From Pseudomonadota bacterium (lineage in GTDB: Bacteria > Pseudomonadota > Alphaproteobacteria > Rhizobiales > Hyphomicrobiaceae), in assembly GCA_021813195.1 (NCBI GenBank), contig JAKALI010000130.1, forward strand, positions 1 through 9,079: 9,079 nt of DNA, written 5' to 3'. A model generated the notes under the pieces. The model was not told where the DNA came from. It searched no databases and saw nothing but the letters and a program-made list of their open reading frames with translations. Made by a program: the position numbers and the translations under genes. This document shows, one piece after another, positions 1 through 7,257 of this stretch. How positions within the stretch are numbered: position 1 is the first letter of the stretch; every line of letters begins with the position of its first letter.

Positions 1-2
1 AC

Positions 3-824
3 GACCCTTCGAAGCACGCCGTGATCCGGCTCAGCCGGCTTCAGGAGATCATCCGTCTGTGGATTGTCGATTACTACCACCAGAAGCCGCACCGGACGAT
101 CCATATCCCGCCGGCGGTGAAGTGGGATACCTCGATTTGCCCGGAAGACATCCAGGTGCCGGACGACCCCTGGAGGCTCGACGCCATCCTTGGGAAGAGC
201 GTCGAGCGGCGACTCAGCCACAAGGGGATCGAGTACGACAGCCTGTTCTACAACTCCCCTGAACTCGCGGCTCTGCGCATGAGTCTCGGCGCTAACCTCG
301 AGGTCGAAATTCGAGTCGACGACTCCGATCTCGGGCACATCGTCGTCCTCTCCGAGGACAAGACGCGCATGTTCAAAGCCAAGGCCCTGAGTTTCGAGTA
401 TGCCAACGGTCTCAATCGATGGACGCACCGGGTGTGCAAGAACTTCGCCGCCCGTGAATGGCGCAAGGAAGGTCCAGCATCATGGCTCGAGGCGAAGCTG
501 CGGATTTCGGAGATCATCGACGAAGAGTTCTTGCACAAGCGGATGAAGACGAGAAAGCGCATTGCCCGGTTCCGGGGCGACGCCTCGACGGCGGATACGC
601 CAGCACGGGAACACCCGCGGGCGCCTGAGTCCGTCACAGCTCAGCCCCTGGCCCCCGCCATGGCTCTCGTCGAGAGTGCGTCCAAGACCGTTCCCGCGCC
701 GCCGCCGGCGCCCGAGGCAGTGCCTACGAGCGCGACGACCGCGCCAGATGTGGCCACAGGGCCCCGCAAGAAATTCACACCCCAATTCCGCGATCGCTCG
801 ACCTCGATCTATGCGCGCGATTGA
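3..824 (+). CDS. tniA: TniA/TnsB-type DDE transposase, C-terminal part
   Basis: This is the C-terminal 273 residues of a transposase of the Mu/TnsB/TniA group, which binds the transposon ends and carries out strand transfer. The reading frame is open from the left edge, so the start and the catalytic DDE residues lie outside the window. The YHQKPHRTI stretch (75-101) marks the end of the integrase-like core. YNSPEL (249-266), followed by a Leu-Arg pair, is typical of the Mu-transposase C-terminal beta-barrel, which spans roughly 200-480. A basic helix-rich part follows, then an Ala/Pro-rich linker (about 590-760) and a short charged tail ending in IYARD. In related TnsB proteins such a tail contacts the AAA+ partner; here that is inference. 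The stop codon lies 20 bases before the tniB ATG, so the two are probably co-transcribed. Confidence 0.9.
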   Translation, partial: DPSKHAVIRLSRLQEIIRLWIVDYYHQKPHRTIHIPPAVKWDTSICPEDIQVPDDPWRLDAILGKSVERRLSHKGIEYDSLFYNSPELAALRMSLGANLEVEIRVDDSDLGHIVVLSEDKTRMFKAKALSFEYANGLNRWTHRVCKNFAAREWRKEGPASWLEAKLRISEIIDEEFLHKRMKTRKRIARFRGDASTADTPAREHPRAPESVTAQPLAPAMALVESASKTVPAPPPAPEAVPTSATTAPDVATGPRKKFTPQFRDRSTSIYARD

Positions 825-830
825 CATACA

Positions 831-834
831 GAGG
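831..834 (+). promoter_or_regulatory. Ribosome binding site that sets the tniB start
   Basis: GAGG (within AGAGGA) lies 10 bases before the ATG at 845. The longer alternative start, TTG at 821, has no purine-rich sequence before it and would overlap the tniA stop codon, so the ATG is preferred. Confidence 0.5.
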
Positions 835-844
835 ATTCCCCCAG

Positions 845-1852
845 ATGGACAGTATTCGCACTATCGTCGAGTCGACCTTGGTGCCGCACACGGCGTTCGA
901 GAATGGCCTGAAACGGCTCGAGCAGTGCTTCGTGCACGCGGAGCGCGCCCAGGAACCGATCTGTATCGCGGTCATTGGCGAGTCTCGGACCGGCAAGAGC
1001 CGAGTGATTGAGGAGTGCGCGGAAAGCCATCCGACGGTGCGGGGGCCGGAGGGGCTCACCATCCCGATTCTGCGGGTCAAGACCCCATCCACGCCGACCA
1101 TCAAGGGGCTGGCGGAGGCAATGCTCGATGCCATGCAAGATCCTCGCGCGGCCACCGGAACGGAGTTCCAGAAGACCAAGCGACTGAAGAAGCTGATGGC
1201 GGAGGCGGGAACCCGGATGCTGATGATCGATGAGTTCCAGCACTTCTACGACCGGATGTCGAACAAGATCATGCACCGCGTCGCCGACTGGTTGAAGATC
1301 ATGGTCGATGAGACCAAAGTCGCGCTGGTCGTCGCAGGGCTCCCATCCTGCCGGGCGGTGCTGCGGCAGAACGAGCAGCTGGCAGGCCGGTTCTTCGCGC
1401 CAGTCGTGATGCCGCGGTTCGACTGGACCCGCTCGGACCAGCGGGAGGAATTCGTCGCAATCCTCGAGGCTTTCCACGAGTCCCTGCGCCGGCACTTCCA
1501 GGTGCCCGCCCTTCACTCGAACGAGATGGCTTTCCGGTGCTATTGCGCCACCGGCGGCCTGATCGGATACCTGACGAAGTTCCTGAGGCAAGCGGTGTGG
1601 AATGCCATGGATGCCGGTGCCGATCGGATGACGTTCGAGGACCTGCGGCGTGCCCACCAAGAGGCGGTGTTGATGGAGGACGGTCCCGGATCGACTCCGA
1701 GTCCTTTTGCGAAGGATTTTCCCCTGGAGTCGACCGAGCGCCTTTTGGAATCGATCCGCGCAATCGGTACGCGCCCGGAACTGCCACCGGAGCGGACAAC
1801 GCGTCGTCGCCGCGGCCGGCACAGCGTGCTTGAGACCCTGTCGGCTTCCTAG
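845..1852 (+). CDS. tniB: TniB/TnsC-type AAA+ ATPase, transposition regulator
   Basis: This 335-residue AAA+ ATPase links the target-selection protein to the transposase and in this family assembles on target DNA in an ATP-dependent way. Visible motifs are Walker A GESRTGKS (residues 45-52), Walker B MLMIDE with Asp129 and Glu130 followed by FQH, a sensor-like VVAGLP (162-167), and an arginine in LAGRFF (Arg182). The length is usual for TniB. The C-terminus is rich in arginine (TRRRRGRHS). The ATG at 845 is preferred over the TTG at 821 because it has a ribosome binding site. The gene lies 20 bases after tniA and 2 bases before tniQ, in one apparent operon. The family assignment is firm; whether it behaves more like TnsC (immunity, filament formation) or TniB cannot be read from sequence alone. 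Confidence 0.93.
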   Translation: MDSIRTIVESTLVPHTAFENGLKRLEQCFVHAERAQEPICIAVIGESRTGKSRVIEECAESHPTVRGPEGLTIPILRVKTPSTPTIKGLAEAMLDAMQDPRAATGTEFQKTKRLKKLMAEAGTRMLMIDEFQHFYDRMSNKIMHRVADWLKIMVDETKVALVVAGLPSCRAVLRQNEQLAGRFFAPVVMPRFDWTRSDQREEFVAILEAFHESLRRHFQVPALHSNEMAFRCYCATGGLIGYLTKFLRQAVWNAMDAGADRMTFEDLRRAHQEAVLMEDGPGSTPSPFAKDFPLESTERLLESIRAIGTRPELPPERTTRRRRGRHSVLETLSAS

Positions 1853-1854
1853 CC

Positions 1855-4158
1855 ATGCTGGTGCGTACACCCCATCCCGAGCCTACCGAGAGCCCCTTCG
1901 GCTACGTCCTACGCCTTGCCGAGGCAAACGGTTACCCGAGCCCGCGGGTCGTGCTCGACTACGCGGAATTCGAGCGGCAAGGAACGCCGAGCAGCACCTT
2001 GCCGTTGACGAAGCTCGCGTCCGTGACGGGATTGCCGGAACCGGAAATCGAGGCGATCGCTCATACGGCGCGGGATGGCGAGGGCAGGACACGGTTCAAA
2101 ATCCTGGGCCATGATCTGGGCCAGCATCACTCAGTCCTTCCCTTGAGTCTGCGCGACCCGGTGATCTGCCCGGCATGTGTGGTGGAACAGGGATATGTCG
2201 ATGCGTTCTGGGACCTCGAACAGGCCGTCGCCTGCCCGATTCACGGCGGCAAAGCCCTGTCCCGCTGTCCAGCATGCGGTGAGCCGCTCTCGTGGTTTCG
2301 CCCGGGACTTCTCACCTGCATCTGCGAGGCGGATCTATCCGCGGTACATGGCGAGGCGGCTTCCCCGGACGTGCTGGCACTGATGGCGGCCGTGCGCGCC
2401 AAGCTTCATGGAAAGCCGCTGCGCGATCTCACGAATGACATCGGTCTCCCACTCGCAGAGTTAGACTCGATCTCGCTGCGCTCGATGCTGGGGATCTTGA
2501 GCGCCCTCGCTCGGTTCAGCCTGGAGAGCAAGGGTCAATCCAGAGAGCGTGACCGGACCGCCGCGGCGTGCGAAGCGGCAGAATGCCTGGTTCACTTCCC
2601 AACAGGATTCCATCAGATGCTCCGAGGCCTCGGGCTGCAGTACAAGGCGACATCGTCTGGCGCAGTTGGACTCAGGAAGCAATTTGAGCCCTTCTACCTC
2701 GCCATGTTCAAGCAGAGCGCTTTTCGCAAAGACGCCGCGTTTCTGCGCCATGCATTCGTGGCCTTCGGCCAGGCGGAATGGGGCCAGGCTGCCGTGGACC
2801 CGAAATTGCTGAAGGGAACACAAGGCAATGCCGTTCCCGCCAGGTTCTTGACGCTGAGCCAGTTGGCCCGCGAAAAGGGCATCCGGCCGATCACGCTGAA
2901 ACGGTGGGCAGATCGTGGCCTGATCACAATCCACTCGATCAACAGCGCCAACCACGTCCGGCACCTCGTCGACGAAGATACCCTCGATTTTGGCAAGAAA
3001 GCCCCGGGCCGGATCATGCAGGAACGGAAGGCAGCGGCATTCGTGGGCCTTCCGGTGTCCGTGCTGCACGGGTTGCGCGAAAGCGGCCACTACGCCGTGA
3101 CACACATGCCGAGACACAAGCACGGCTATCACGAGGCGGATCTGGCGGCGTTCCGTGAGAAACTCCTTGAAAGTGCGCGCGGGACGAAGACCGATGTTGC
3201 GGCTGGGGAAGCCGTATCCCTCGGGCATGTGATGCGGCAGATGAGATTCCTGCGCCACGACGGCAAGACATCCTTCCTCGCGGCCTTCCTGGAAGGCACG
3301 ATCAATGCAATCGGCATGACGGGTCGGGATATCGCCGCCATTCAATTCCGGCGCGCGGACGTGACCGAATTCATCAGCAGGAGCCGCCTGAAACCATCGA
3401 ACGATGCATTAACGCAAAGAGATGCCGCTTTGTACCTGTCGTGCGATTCCGCGGCCGTCCTCGGGCTGGTCAGACGAAGACTTCTCAGCGCCGTGAGCGT
3501 GGCGGGGCGTATCCGCGTCGAGCGAAACTCCGTCGATTCTTTCGCCAGGAAATACCTGTCGCTGATGGCGGTCGCAACCATGGGAAAGACCTCCGTCGGT
3601 CGGCTGACGCGGCTTTGCAGGGATAGCGGAATCGCCGTTCTGAGCATTGCCCGAAAGAACGGAAAGGGGGTGCCATTCATCTTCCGCGCCGATGCGTCGA
3701 AGCTTCTCGAGTATGCTGGTACCCATCCCACTGGCAAGATGCAGCAGGAGTTGAGGGCCCGAGAGAATCCGGGGGTCGTGCGCAAGCTGCGCGCATATTT
3801 GCAGAGCCTGGAGTGCAGCGGAACGGAATTGCCCAGACGAGCGGGGCGGCCGAAGATCGCCGCAATTGCCAAGGCATGCGGCTTCGATCGAAATGTTCTT
3901 TACGACAATAAGGAGGCGATCACGCTGCTGGGGCGGTGGAATGAAGTTGACCAGCAGCTGCACAGCCAGCCGGTGAGGGTCGGTCTCATGGACCTGCGGC
4001 GCTACATCGAAGAACTGAAGATGAATGGAACGTTGCCCAGGCTGCGAAGCGGACGGATAAACCGCTGCCGCCTTGCGAGGCAGTGCGGTGTCCACCGGAA
4101 CGCCATCTACAAGGATAAAACCATCGTCGAGTTGCTGGCGCGACTCGATGGGATGTAA
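1855..4158 (+). CDS. tniQ: Large TniQ/TnsD-type target-site selection protein
   Basis: This 767-residue protein begins with a TniQ domain: the SPFGYVLRLAEANGY segment, then zinc ligands Cys105/Cys108, Cys127/His130, Cys138/Cys141 and Cys155/Cys157. TniQ family members guide the transposase to its target. Those of Tn5053-type elements are near 400 residues, whereas TnsD-type members are longer and bind a specific attachment site. The extra length here contains several helix-turn-helix-like segments: residues 333-359 (LSQLAREKGIRPITLKRW) and 519-545 (LTQRDAALYLSCDS). It also holds two copies of a module of about 53 residues at 645-699 and 714-766. The gene starts 2 bases after the tniB stop with no strong ribosome binding site, which suggests translational coupling. 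Specific DNA-site recognition by the C-terminal half is inferred. Confidence 0.9.
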   Translation: MLVRTPHPEPTESPFGYVLRLAEANGYPSPRVVLDYAEFERQGTPSSTLPLTKLASVTGLPEPEIEAIAHTARDGEGRTRFKILGHDLGQHHSVLPLSLRDPVICPACVVEQGYVDAFWDLEQAVACPIHGGKALSRCPACGEPLSWFRPGLLTCICEADLSAVHGEAASPDVLALMAAVRAKLHGKPLRDLTNDIGLPLAELDSISLRSMLGILSALARFSLESKGQSRERDRTAAACEAAECLVHFPTGFHQMLRGLGLQYKATSSGAVGLRKQFEPFYLAMFKQSAFRKDAAFLRHAFVAFGQAEWGQAAVDPKLLKGTQGNAVPARFLTLSQLAREKGIRPITLKRWADRGLITIHSINSANHVRHLVDEDTLDFGKKAPGRIMQERKAAAFVGLPVSVLHGLRESGHYAVTHMPRHKHGYHEADLAAFREKLLESARGTKTDVAAGEAVSLGHVMRQMRFLRHDGKTSFLAAFLEGTINAIGMTGRDIAAIQFRRADVTEFISRSRLKPSNDALTQRDAALYLSCDSAAVLGLVRRRLLSAVSVAGRIRVERNSVDSFARKYLSLMAVATMGKTSVGRLTRLCRDSGIAVLSIARKNGKGVPFIFRADASKLLEYAGTHPTGKMQQELRARENPGVVRKLRAYLQSLECSGTELPRRAGRPKIAAIAKACGFDRNVLYDNKEAITLLGRWNEVDQQLHSQPVRVGLMDLRRYIEELKMNGTLPRLRSGRINRCRLARQCGVHRNAIYKDKTIVELLARLDGM
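3787..4155 (+). repeat. Tandem duplicated DNA-binding-like module within TniQ
   Basis: Two protein-level copies can be aligned by eye. Copy 1 (residues 645-699) starts LRAYLQSLECSGT and continues GRPKIAAIAKACGFDRNVLY. Copy 2 (714-766) starts LRRYIEELKMNGT and continues GRINRCRLARQCGVHRNAIY. The shared pattern is L-R-x-Y, N/S-G-T, G-R, I/L-A-x-x-C-G, R-N-x-x-Y and a terminal L-x-R-x-(N/D). The A-x-x-C-G-(F/V)-x-R-N part resembles the turn of a helix-turn-helix. Confidence 0.7.
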
Positions 4159-4308
4159 TCCGCCGGGGCGGTCCCGACACGAACGGCTCACCGAACGCGG
4201 AATCGGCTCCGAGCCCCGCCAGAAACAGAGCTTCGGGCCATGTCTTTGGCTTTGCCCATCCCGGGGAATACGGGAAGCACTCCGGCCGCTGGCTTCGTCG
4301 CCCGTCCG

Positions 4309-4323
4309 ACGATAGCCTATCGT
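4309..4323 (+). promoter_or_regulatory. Perfect palindrome abutting the primase-helicase start
   Basis: ACGATAG-C-CTATCGT is a perfect inverted repeat with 7-base arms and a one-base centre. It ends one base before the ATG at 4325, where a ribosome binding site would be expected; no Shine-Dalgarno sequence is visible there. It could be an operator for a dimeric repressor. A folded RNA form is less likely because a one-base loop is too tight unless the inner pairs open. Confidence 0.4.
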
Positions 4324-4324
4324 T

Positions 4325-5995
4325 ATGGCGGCAAAGGCCACAGAGCCCCAAGATCTCGCAAGCCTGCGTGCGCGTCTCGCCCGGCTCGACGCCGAGCGAG
4401 CCGCGCTATCGACCGAGATTGAGCGCCTGGAGGGACGCGAACCTTCGGCGATCACAGAAACCGCCGTAGACGCGCCGGTCAACCAGCATTCGGCGCCAGC
4501 AGCCAAGATCGCGTTGTTCCGGGGCCTGTTCCGTGGTCGAACGGATGTGTATCCAGTGCGCTGGGAAAACGCAAATACCGGGCGGACCGGCTATGCGCCG
4601 GCGTGTGCCAACGAATGGAAGCCAGGCGTTTGCGGCAAGCCCGCCATCAAGTGCACGGCCTGCCGGAATCAAGCCTTTCTTCCGGTCACGGACGAGATGA
4701 TCGCGCGGCATCTCAAAGGCCACGGCGATCACGACAAGCCCTTCGTGGCGGGTGTCTATCCGTTGCTCCCCGATGACCATTGTACATTCCTCGCCGCCGA
4801 CTTCGACGAGGGAGACTGGCAGCGCGACGTCCGTGCCTTCGCCGACGTCTGCAGGGATCACGGCTTGTCTGTCGCCATCGAGCGCTCGCGCTCGGGCAAG
4901 GGTGCGCACGCTTGGCTGTTCTTTGCCGAGCCGATACCCGCAAACCAGGTCCGGCGCCTGGGCGCACTCATGATCACTCGGACGCTGGATCGCACGCCCG
5001 ACCTCGGCTTCAAGTCATACGATCGATTGTTTCCCAGCCAGGATCGCCTGGGGGAGGGTGGCCTCGGCAATCTGATCGCCTTGCCACTGCAGGGCAAGGC
5101 GCGCCGGGCGGGCAATTCCGTCTTTGTCGATGACAAACTGGTCCCGTTTCCGGACCAGTGGGCGTTTCTCGCCCACCAGCAGCCGATCGCCGCATCTCTG
5201 GCCAATGCCTTGGTGGAAGAAGGCAGCCGCACCGGCGGGATACTGTCCGTCCGATTGCCCATGGAGGATGACGATGCGGAGCCTTGGCTCCTGCCGCCCT
5301 CCCGAAAAAGGGCCGTTCCGCCGCCAGTCTACGGACCTCTCCCCGCGGCGCTCACCGCCGTGCTCGCCGATCAGCTCTACATTCCGAGAGGGGAACTTCC
5401 ATCTCAAATGATCACGCAGCTGATGCGAGTGGCTGCGTTCCAGAACCCGGAGTTTTATGCCGCCCAGTCGCTTCGCCTTTCGACGTACGACAAGCCGCGG
5501 ATCATTTGCTGCGCCGAGCTCACGAACGGGCATATCGGCTTGCCGCGCGGCTGCATGGACACGGTGATGGCGATTCTCCGAGCCGCCGGAATTGCCGTAA
5601 CGGTGCGCGACGAGCGCACACAAGGCGCCCCGATCGAAGTCGCTTTCCGCGGCACGTTGCGTCCGGACCAGCACCAGGCGGCAAAGGCGGTGCTCGAACA
5701 CGACACAGGGGTTCTTGCCGCCACGACGGCGTTCGGCAAGACGGTGGTGGCGGCACATGTGATTGCCGCGCGTGGGGTCAACACGCTGGTGCTGGTGCAT
5801 CGGCGACCCCTGATCGCTCAATGGCAGGAGCGGCTCAACGCCTTCCTCGACCTCGACCGCAAGGCTATTGGTGTCATTGGCGGGGGCAAGCGCAAGCCGA
5901 CGGGTGTCATCGATATTGCGACCATCCAAAGCCTGTTCGACGGGCATGAGGTGGATGATCAGGTCGCCGAATACGGCCAATTGGTCGTGGACTAA
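4325..5995 (+). CDS. N-terminal product: complete primase plus first part of helicase
   Basis: If the TAA at 5993-5995 is read as a stop, translation gives 556 residues. This product would keep the whole archaeo-eukaryotic-type primase module, including both catalytic aspartates and the histidine, together with the cysteine cluster and the helicase ATP-binding loop ATTAFGKT. It would end on the aspartate of Walker B, with no catalytic glutamate and no second RecA-like lobe. ATP-driven unwinding should therefore be lost while nucleotide polymerisation could in principle remain. The first glycine of a classical Walker A is alanine here (A-A-T-T-A-F-G-K-T); as I recall the family, this is normal. 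The start is the ATG at 4325, the first in-frame start, with no clear ribosome binding site. Confidence 0.75.
   Translation: MAAKATEPQDLASLRARLARLDAERAALSTEIERLEGREPSAITETAVDAPVNQHSAPAAKIALFRGLFRGRTDVYPVRWENANTGRTGYAPACANEWKPGVCGKPAIKCTACRNQAFLPVTDEMIARHLKGHGDHDKPFVAGVYPLLPDDHCTFLAADFDEGDWQRDVRAFADVCRDHGLSVAIERSRSGKGAHAWLFFAEPIPANQVRRLGALMITRTLDRTPDLGFKSYDRLFPSQDRLGEGGLGNLIALPLQGKARRAGNSVFVDDKLVPFPDQWAFLAHQQPIAASLANALVEEGSRTGGILSVRLPMEDDDAEPWLLPPSRKRAVPPPVYGPLPAALTAVLADQLYIPRGELPSQMITQLMRVAAFQNPEFYAAQSLRLSTYDKPRIICCAELTNGHIGLPRGCMDTVMAILRAAGIAVTVRDERTQGAPIEVAFRGTLRPDQHQAAKAVLEHDTGVLAATTAFGKTVVAAHVIAARGVNTLVLVHRRPLIAQWQERLNAFLDLDRKAIGVIGGGKRKPTGVIDIATIQSLFDGHEVDDQVAEYGQLVVD
5993..5995 (+). other. 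Nonsense codon in the helicase Walker B motif
   Basis: The frame reads Leu-Val-Val-Asp-TAA-Cys-His-His. The motif in this helicase group is VDECHH, so TAA stands where a glutamate codon is expected. TAA is neither the selenocysteine codon (TGA) nor the pyrrolysine codon (TAG), and no recoding structure is evident around it. Confidence 0.85.
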
Positions 5996-6028
5996 TGTCA
6001 CCACCTGGCGGCGAACCGGTTCGAGCAG

Positions 6029-6778
6029 GTGGCCCGACGGTCTAGGGCTCGCTACGTGCTCGGGCTGTCCGCGACACCGACCCGCAAGGATGGCCGCCAT
6101 CCGATCATCTTTATGCAATGCGGTCCCATCCGCTGGAAAACGGACGCCCGAGCGGAGGCTGCCCGACGCCCATTTCACCATCAGGTCAGGATTCGGGAAA
6201 CCTCGTTCCATCTTTCCACGGACCTGGCCGCAGCAATCCCCGGCATCCAGACCCTCTACAACACCCTGGCCGCAGACGCGGAGCGCAATGATCTGATCTT
6301 CAATGATGTGCTGACAGCGCTCGCGGCTGGACGCTCACCGCTCGTCATCACCGAGCGGGCCGGCCATGCCGAATCGCTTGCAGACCGGCTATCCCGGTTC
6401 GCCGCGAATGTGGTCCTGCTCCGCGGGGGCCGCAGCGCTGGCGAGCGCCGTGCCGCCGAGGATCGCCTGGCAGCGATCCCGGCCAACCAGGAACGGGTAC
6501 TCGTGGCCACTGGGCGGTATCTGGGAGAAGGCTTCGACGACCCGCGCCTCGATACGCTCTTTCTGGCGCTGCCGATCGCGTGGCGCGGCACCCTGGCGCA
6601 ATACGCCGGGCGGCTGCACCGCCTCTACGACGGCAAGCATACGGTGGTGATCTACGACTACGTCGATTCGGCCGTGCCCGTGCTGGCCCGGATGGCGGCA
6701 AAGCGGCGGAAAGGGTATGGGGCACTGGGGTACGAGATTGGGGAGGGTGACGATCTTTTTGAGAGCGGATCGTCCTGA
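6029..6778 (+). CDS. C-terminal helicase lobe, downstream of the stop
   Basis: This is the second part of the same helicase, 249 residues if initiation occurs at the in-frame GTG at 6029; the frame itself is open from 5996. It carries the SATP motif linking the two lobes, GRSPLVITER, VLLRGG, RVLVATGRYLGEGFDD and the arginine-finger motif QYAGRLHR, so the second RecA-like lobe is complete. It has no ATP-binding loop and is unlikely to work alone. The GTG has only a weak purine stretch before it. It is more likely the tail of a broken gene than an independent one, unless the stop is read through or the two parts assemble. Confidence 0.6.
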   Translation: MARRSRARYVLGLSATPTRKDGRHPIIFMQCGPIRWKTDARAEAARRPFHHQVRIRETSFHLSTDLAAAIPGIQTLYNTLAADAERNDLIFNDVLTALAAGRSPLVITERAGHAESLADRLSRFAANVVLLRGGRSAGERRAAEDRLAAIPANQERVLVATGRYLGEGFDDPRLDTLFLALPIAWRGTLAQYAGRLHRLYDGKHTVVIYDYVDSAVPVLARMAAKRRKGYGALGYEIGEGDDLFESGSS

Positions 6779-6783
6779 ACATC

Positions 6784-6813
6784 GTGCGGGTTCTCGGGTT
6801 CCCGCACTTTCTC
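6784..6813 (+). terminator. Rho-independent terminator after the primase-helicase
   Basis: GTGCGGG (6784-6790) and CCCGCAC (6801-6807) form a 7-pair GC-rich stem with a 10-base loop. The stem is followed by TTTCTC. It begins 5 bases after the TGA of the helicase frame. The T-run is short and interrupted, so efficiency is uncertain. Confidence 0.6.
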
Positions 6814-6869
6814 GATGCCTCGGCAGGAGGGGCAATCTGAATTCCCGCCAGGGACAGGGTGATCGCAGA

Positions 6870-7117
6870 TTGGACCCATGTTCTGGGTTGCCGTGCAGCG
6901 GGCACCGCACATCGGCTGTCGGCACATAAAGAGTCCGGCTTTCGGCGCTGATGAAGTAAGACCGAATACCGCGTTCGCGCGCGCGAAACGCTGGCCGTGC
7001 TGGAAGACCTCCGCCCGATGCTGAAGAGCAAACCAGTCGGCGGCGGCACGGGAGGCGGATCCTGTCGAGGCGCAGAAGCCGCCAGAGGTGTTGCGCCGCG
7101 GCTGCAACGAGTTCCAT
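6870..7117 (-). pseudogene. Frameshifted coding remnant, unknown function
   Basis: Read on the minus strand, protein-like segments follow one another in changing frames. The first is MELVAAAAQHLWRLLRL from the ATG at 7117, then AADWFALQHRAEVFQHGQ in a second frame, then ERGIRSYFISAESRTLYV and ADVRCPLHGNPEHG in a third step. The last shift falls in a CG-dinucleotide run at 6976-6985, where removal of two bases would restore F-A-R-E-R-G-I-R. This is the pattern expected of a decaying gene. I do not recognise the family, and chance similarity to coding sequence in GC-rich DNA is possible. Confidence 0.3.
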
Positions 7118-7188
7118 GCGCACCTGGGCGCTCAAGTCCAAAGCTGGTCGAGTCCATCCCCCCCCGGCGGGGGAGCAGGGCCAAAACT

Positions 7189-7207
7189 GGCTGATCAGAA
7201 ATCAGCC
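7189..7207. repeat. Inverted repeat upstream of higBA
   Basis: GGCTGAT (7189-7195) and ATCAGCC (7201-7207) are perfect 7-base arms around a 5-base loop. Read on the minus strand, the stem is followed by AGTTTT, so it could terminate leftward transcription. It may instead be part of the regulatory region of higBA, whose own inverted repeat starts 2 bases further on. Confidence 0.4.
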
Positions 7208-7208
7208 T

Positions 7209-7251
7209 GTGTAAGCTATTACTTGACACGAGTCCGCGATCCGCTTACACT
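7209..7251 (+). promoter_or_regulatory. higBA promoter with flanking operator-like inverted repeat
   Basis: A -35 box TTGACA (7223-7228) and a -10 box TACACT (7246-7251) are separated by exactly 17 bases, close to the sigma-70 consensus. Perfect 8-base arms GTGTAAGC (7209-7216) and GCTTACAC (7243-7250) surround the promoter, and the second arm overlaps the -10 box. Binding of HigA or HigBA there would block RNA polymerase, which matches known autoregulation of such modules. The expected transcription start is near 7257-7259. Confidence 0.8.
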
Positions 7252-7257
7252 GCCTCC

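Larger units (their letters stand above)
4325..6778 (+). pseudogene. TOTE-type primase-helicase interrupted by one in-frame stop
   Basis: One frame of 818 codons including the final stop encodes a primase fused to a superfamily 2 helicase of the kind found in TOTE conflict systems. In order: a predicted N-terminal coiled coil (residues 9-36); LFRGRTDVYP; a cysteine cluster at 94, 103, 110 and 113; the primase catalytic motif DFD (Asp159, Asp161); His195 in GKGAHAW; and GLGNLIALPLQ. The helicase has ATTAFGKT (466-473, Lys472 and Thr473), LVLVHRR, LVVD followed by the stop at codon 557, then CHH, SATP (582-585), GEGFDD and QYAGRLHR (759-766, Arg763 and Arg766). The stop replaces the Walker B glutamate codon; one base change (GAA to TAA) explains it. 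The frame after it is fully open and conserved, so the lesion is recent, suppressed, or a sequencing error. Confidence 0.88.

Noticed and set aside
821..844. TTG start of tniB at 821
   Set aside because: It overlaps the tniA stop and has no ribosome binding site, while the ATG at 845 has GAGG at a workable distance.
809..1870. A 353-codon open frame on the minus strand across tniB
   Set aside because: It lies entirely opposite a convincing AAA+ ATPase gene, and its composition is that of a GC-rich shadow frame without recognisable domains.
4160..4171. GC-rich hairpin directly after the tniQ stop as a terminator
   Set aside because: The stem leaves a two- to four-base loop and no T-run follows, so it is not a credible terminator.
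5990..6001. Programmed recoding at the TAA in the helicase
   Set aside because: TAA is not used for selenocysteine or pyrrolysine and no slippery site or structured element is apparent. The overlapping ATG at 5995 opens a different, short frame.
5015..6211. A 398-codon open frame on the minus strand opposite the primase-helicase
   Set aside because: It mirrors conserved primase and helicase motifs on the plus strand and shows no family features of its own.
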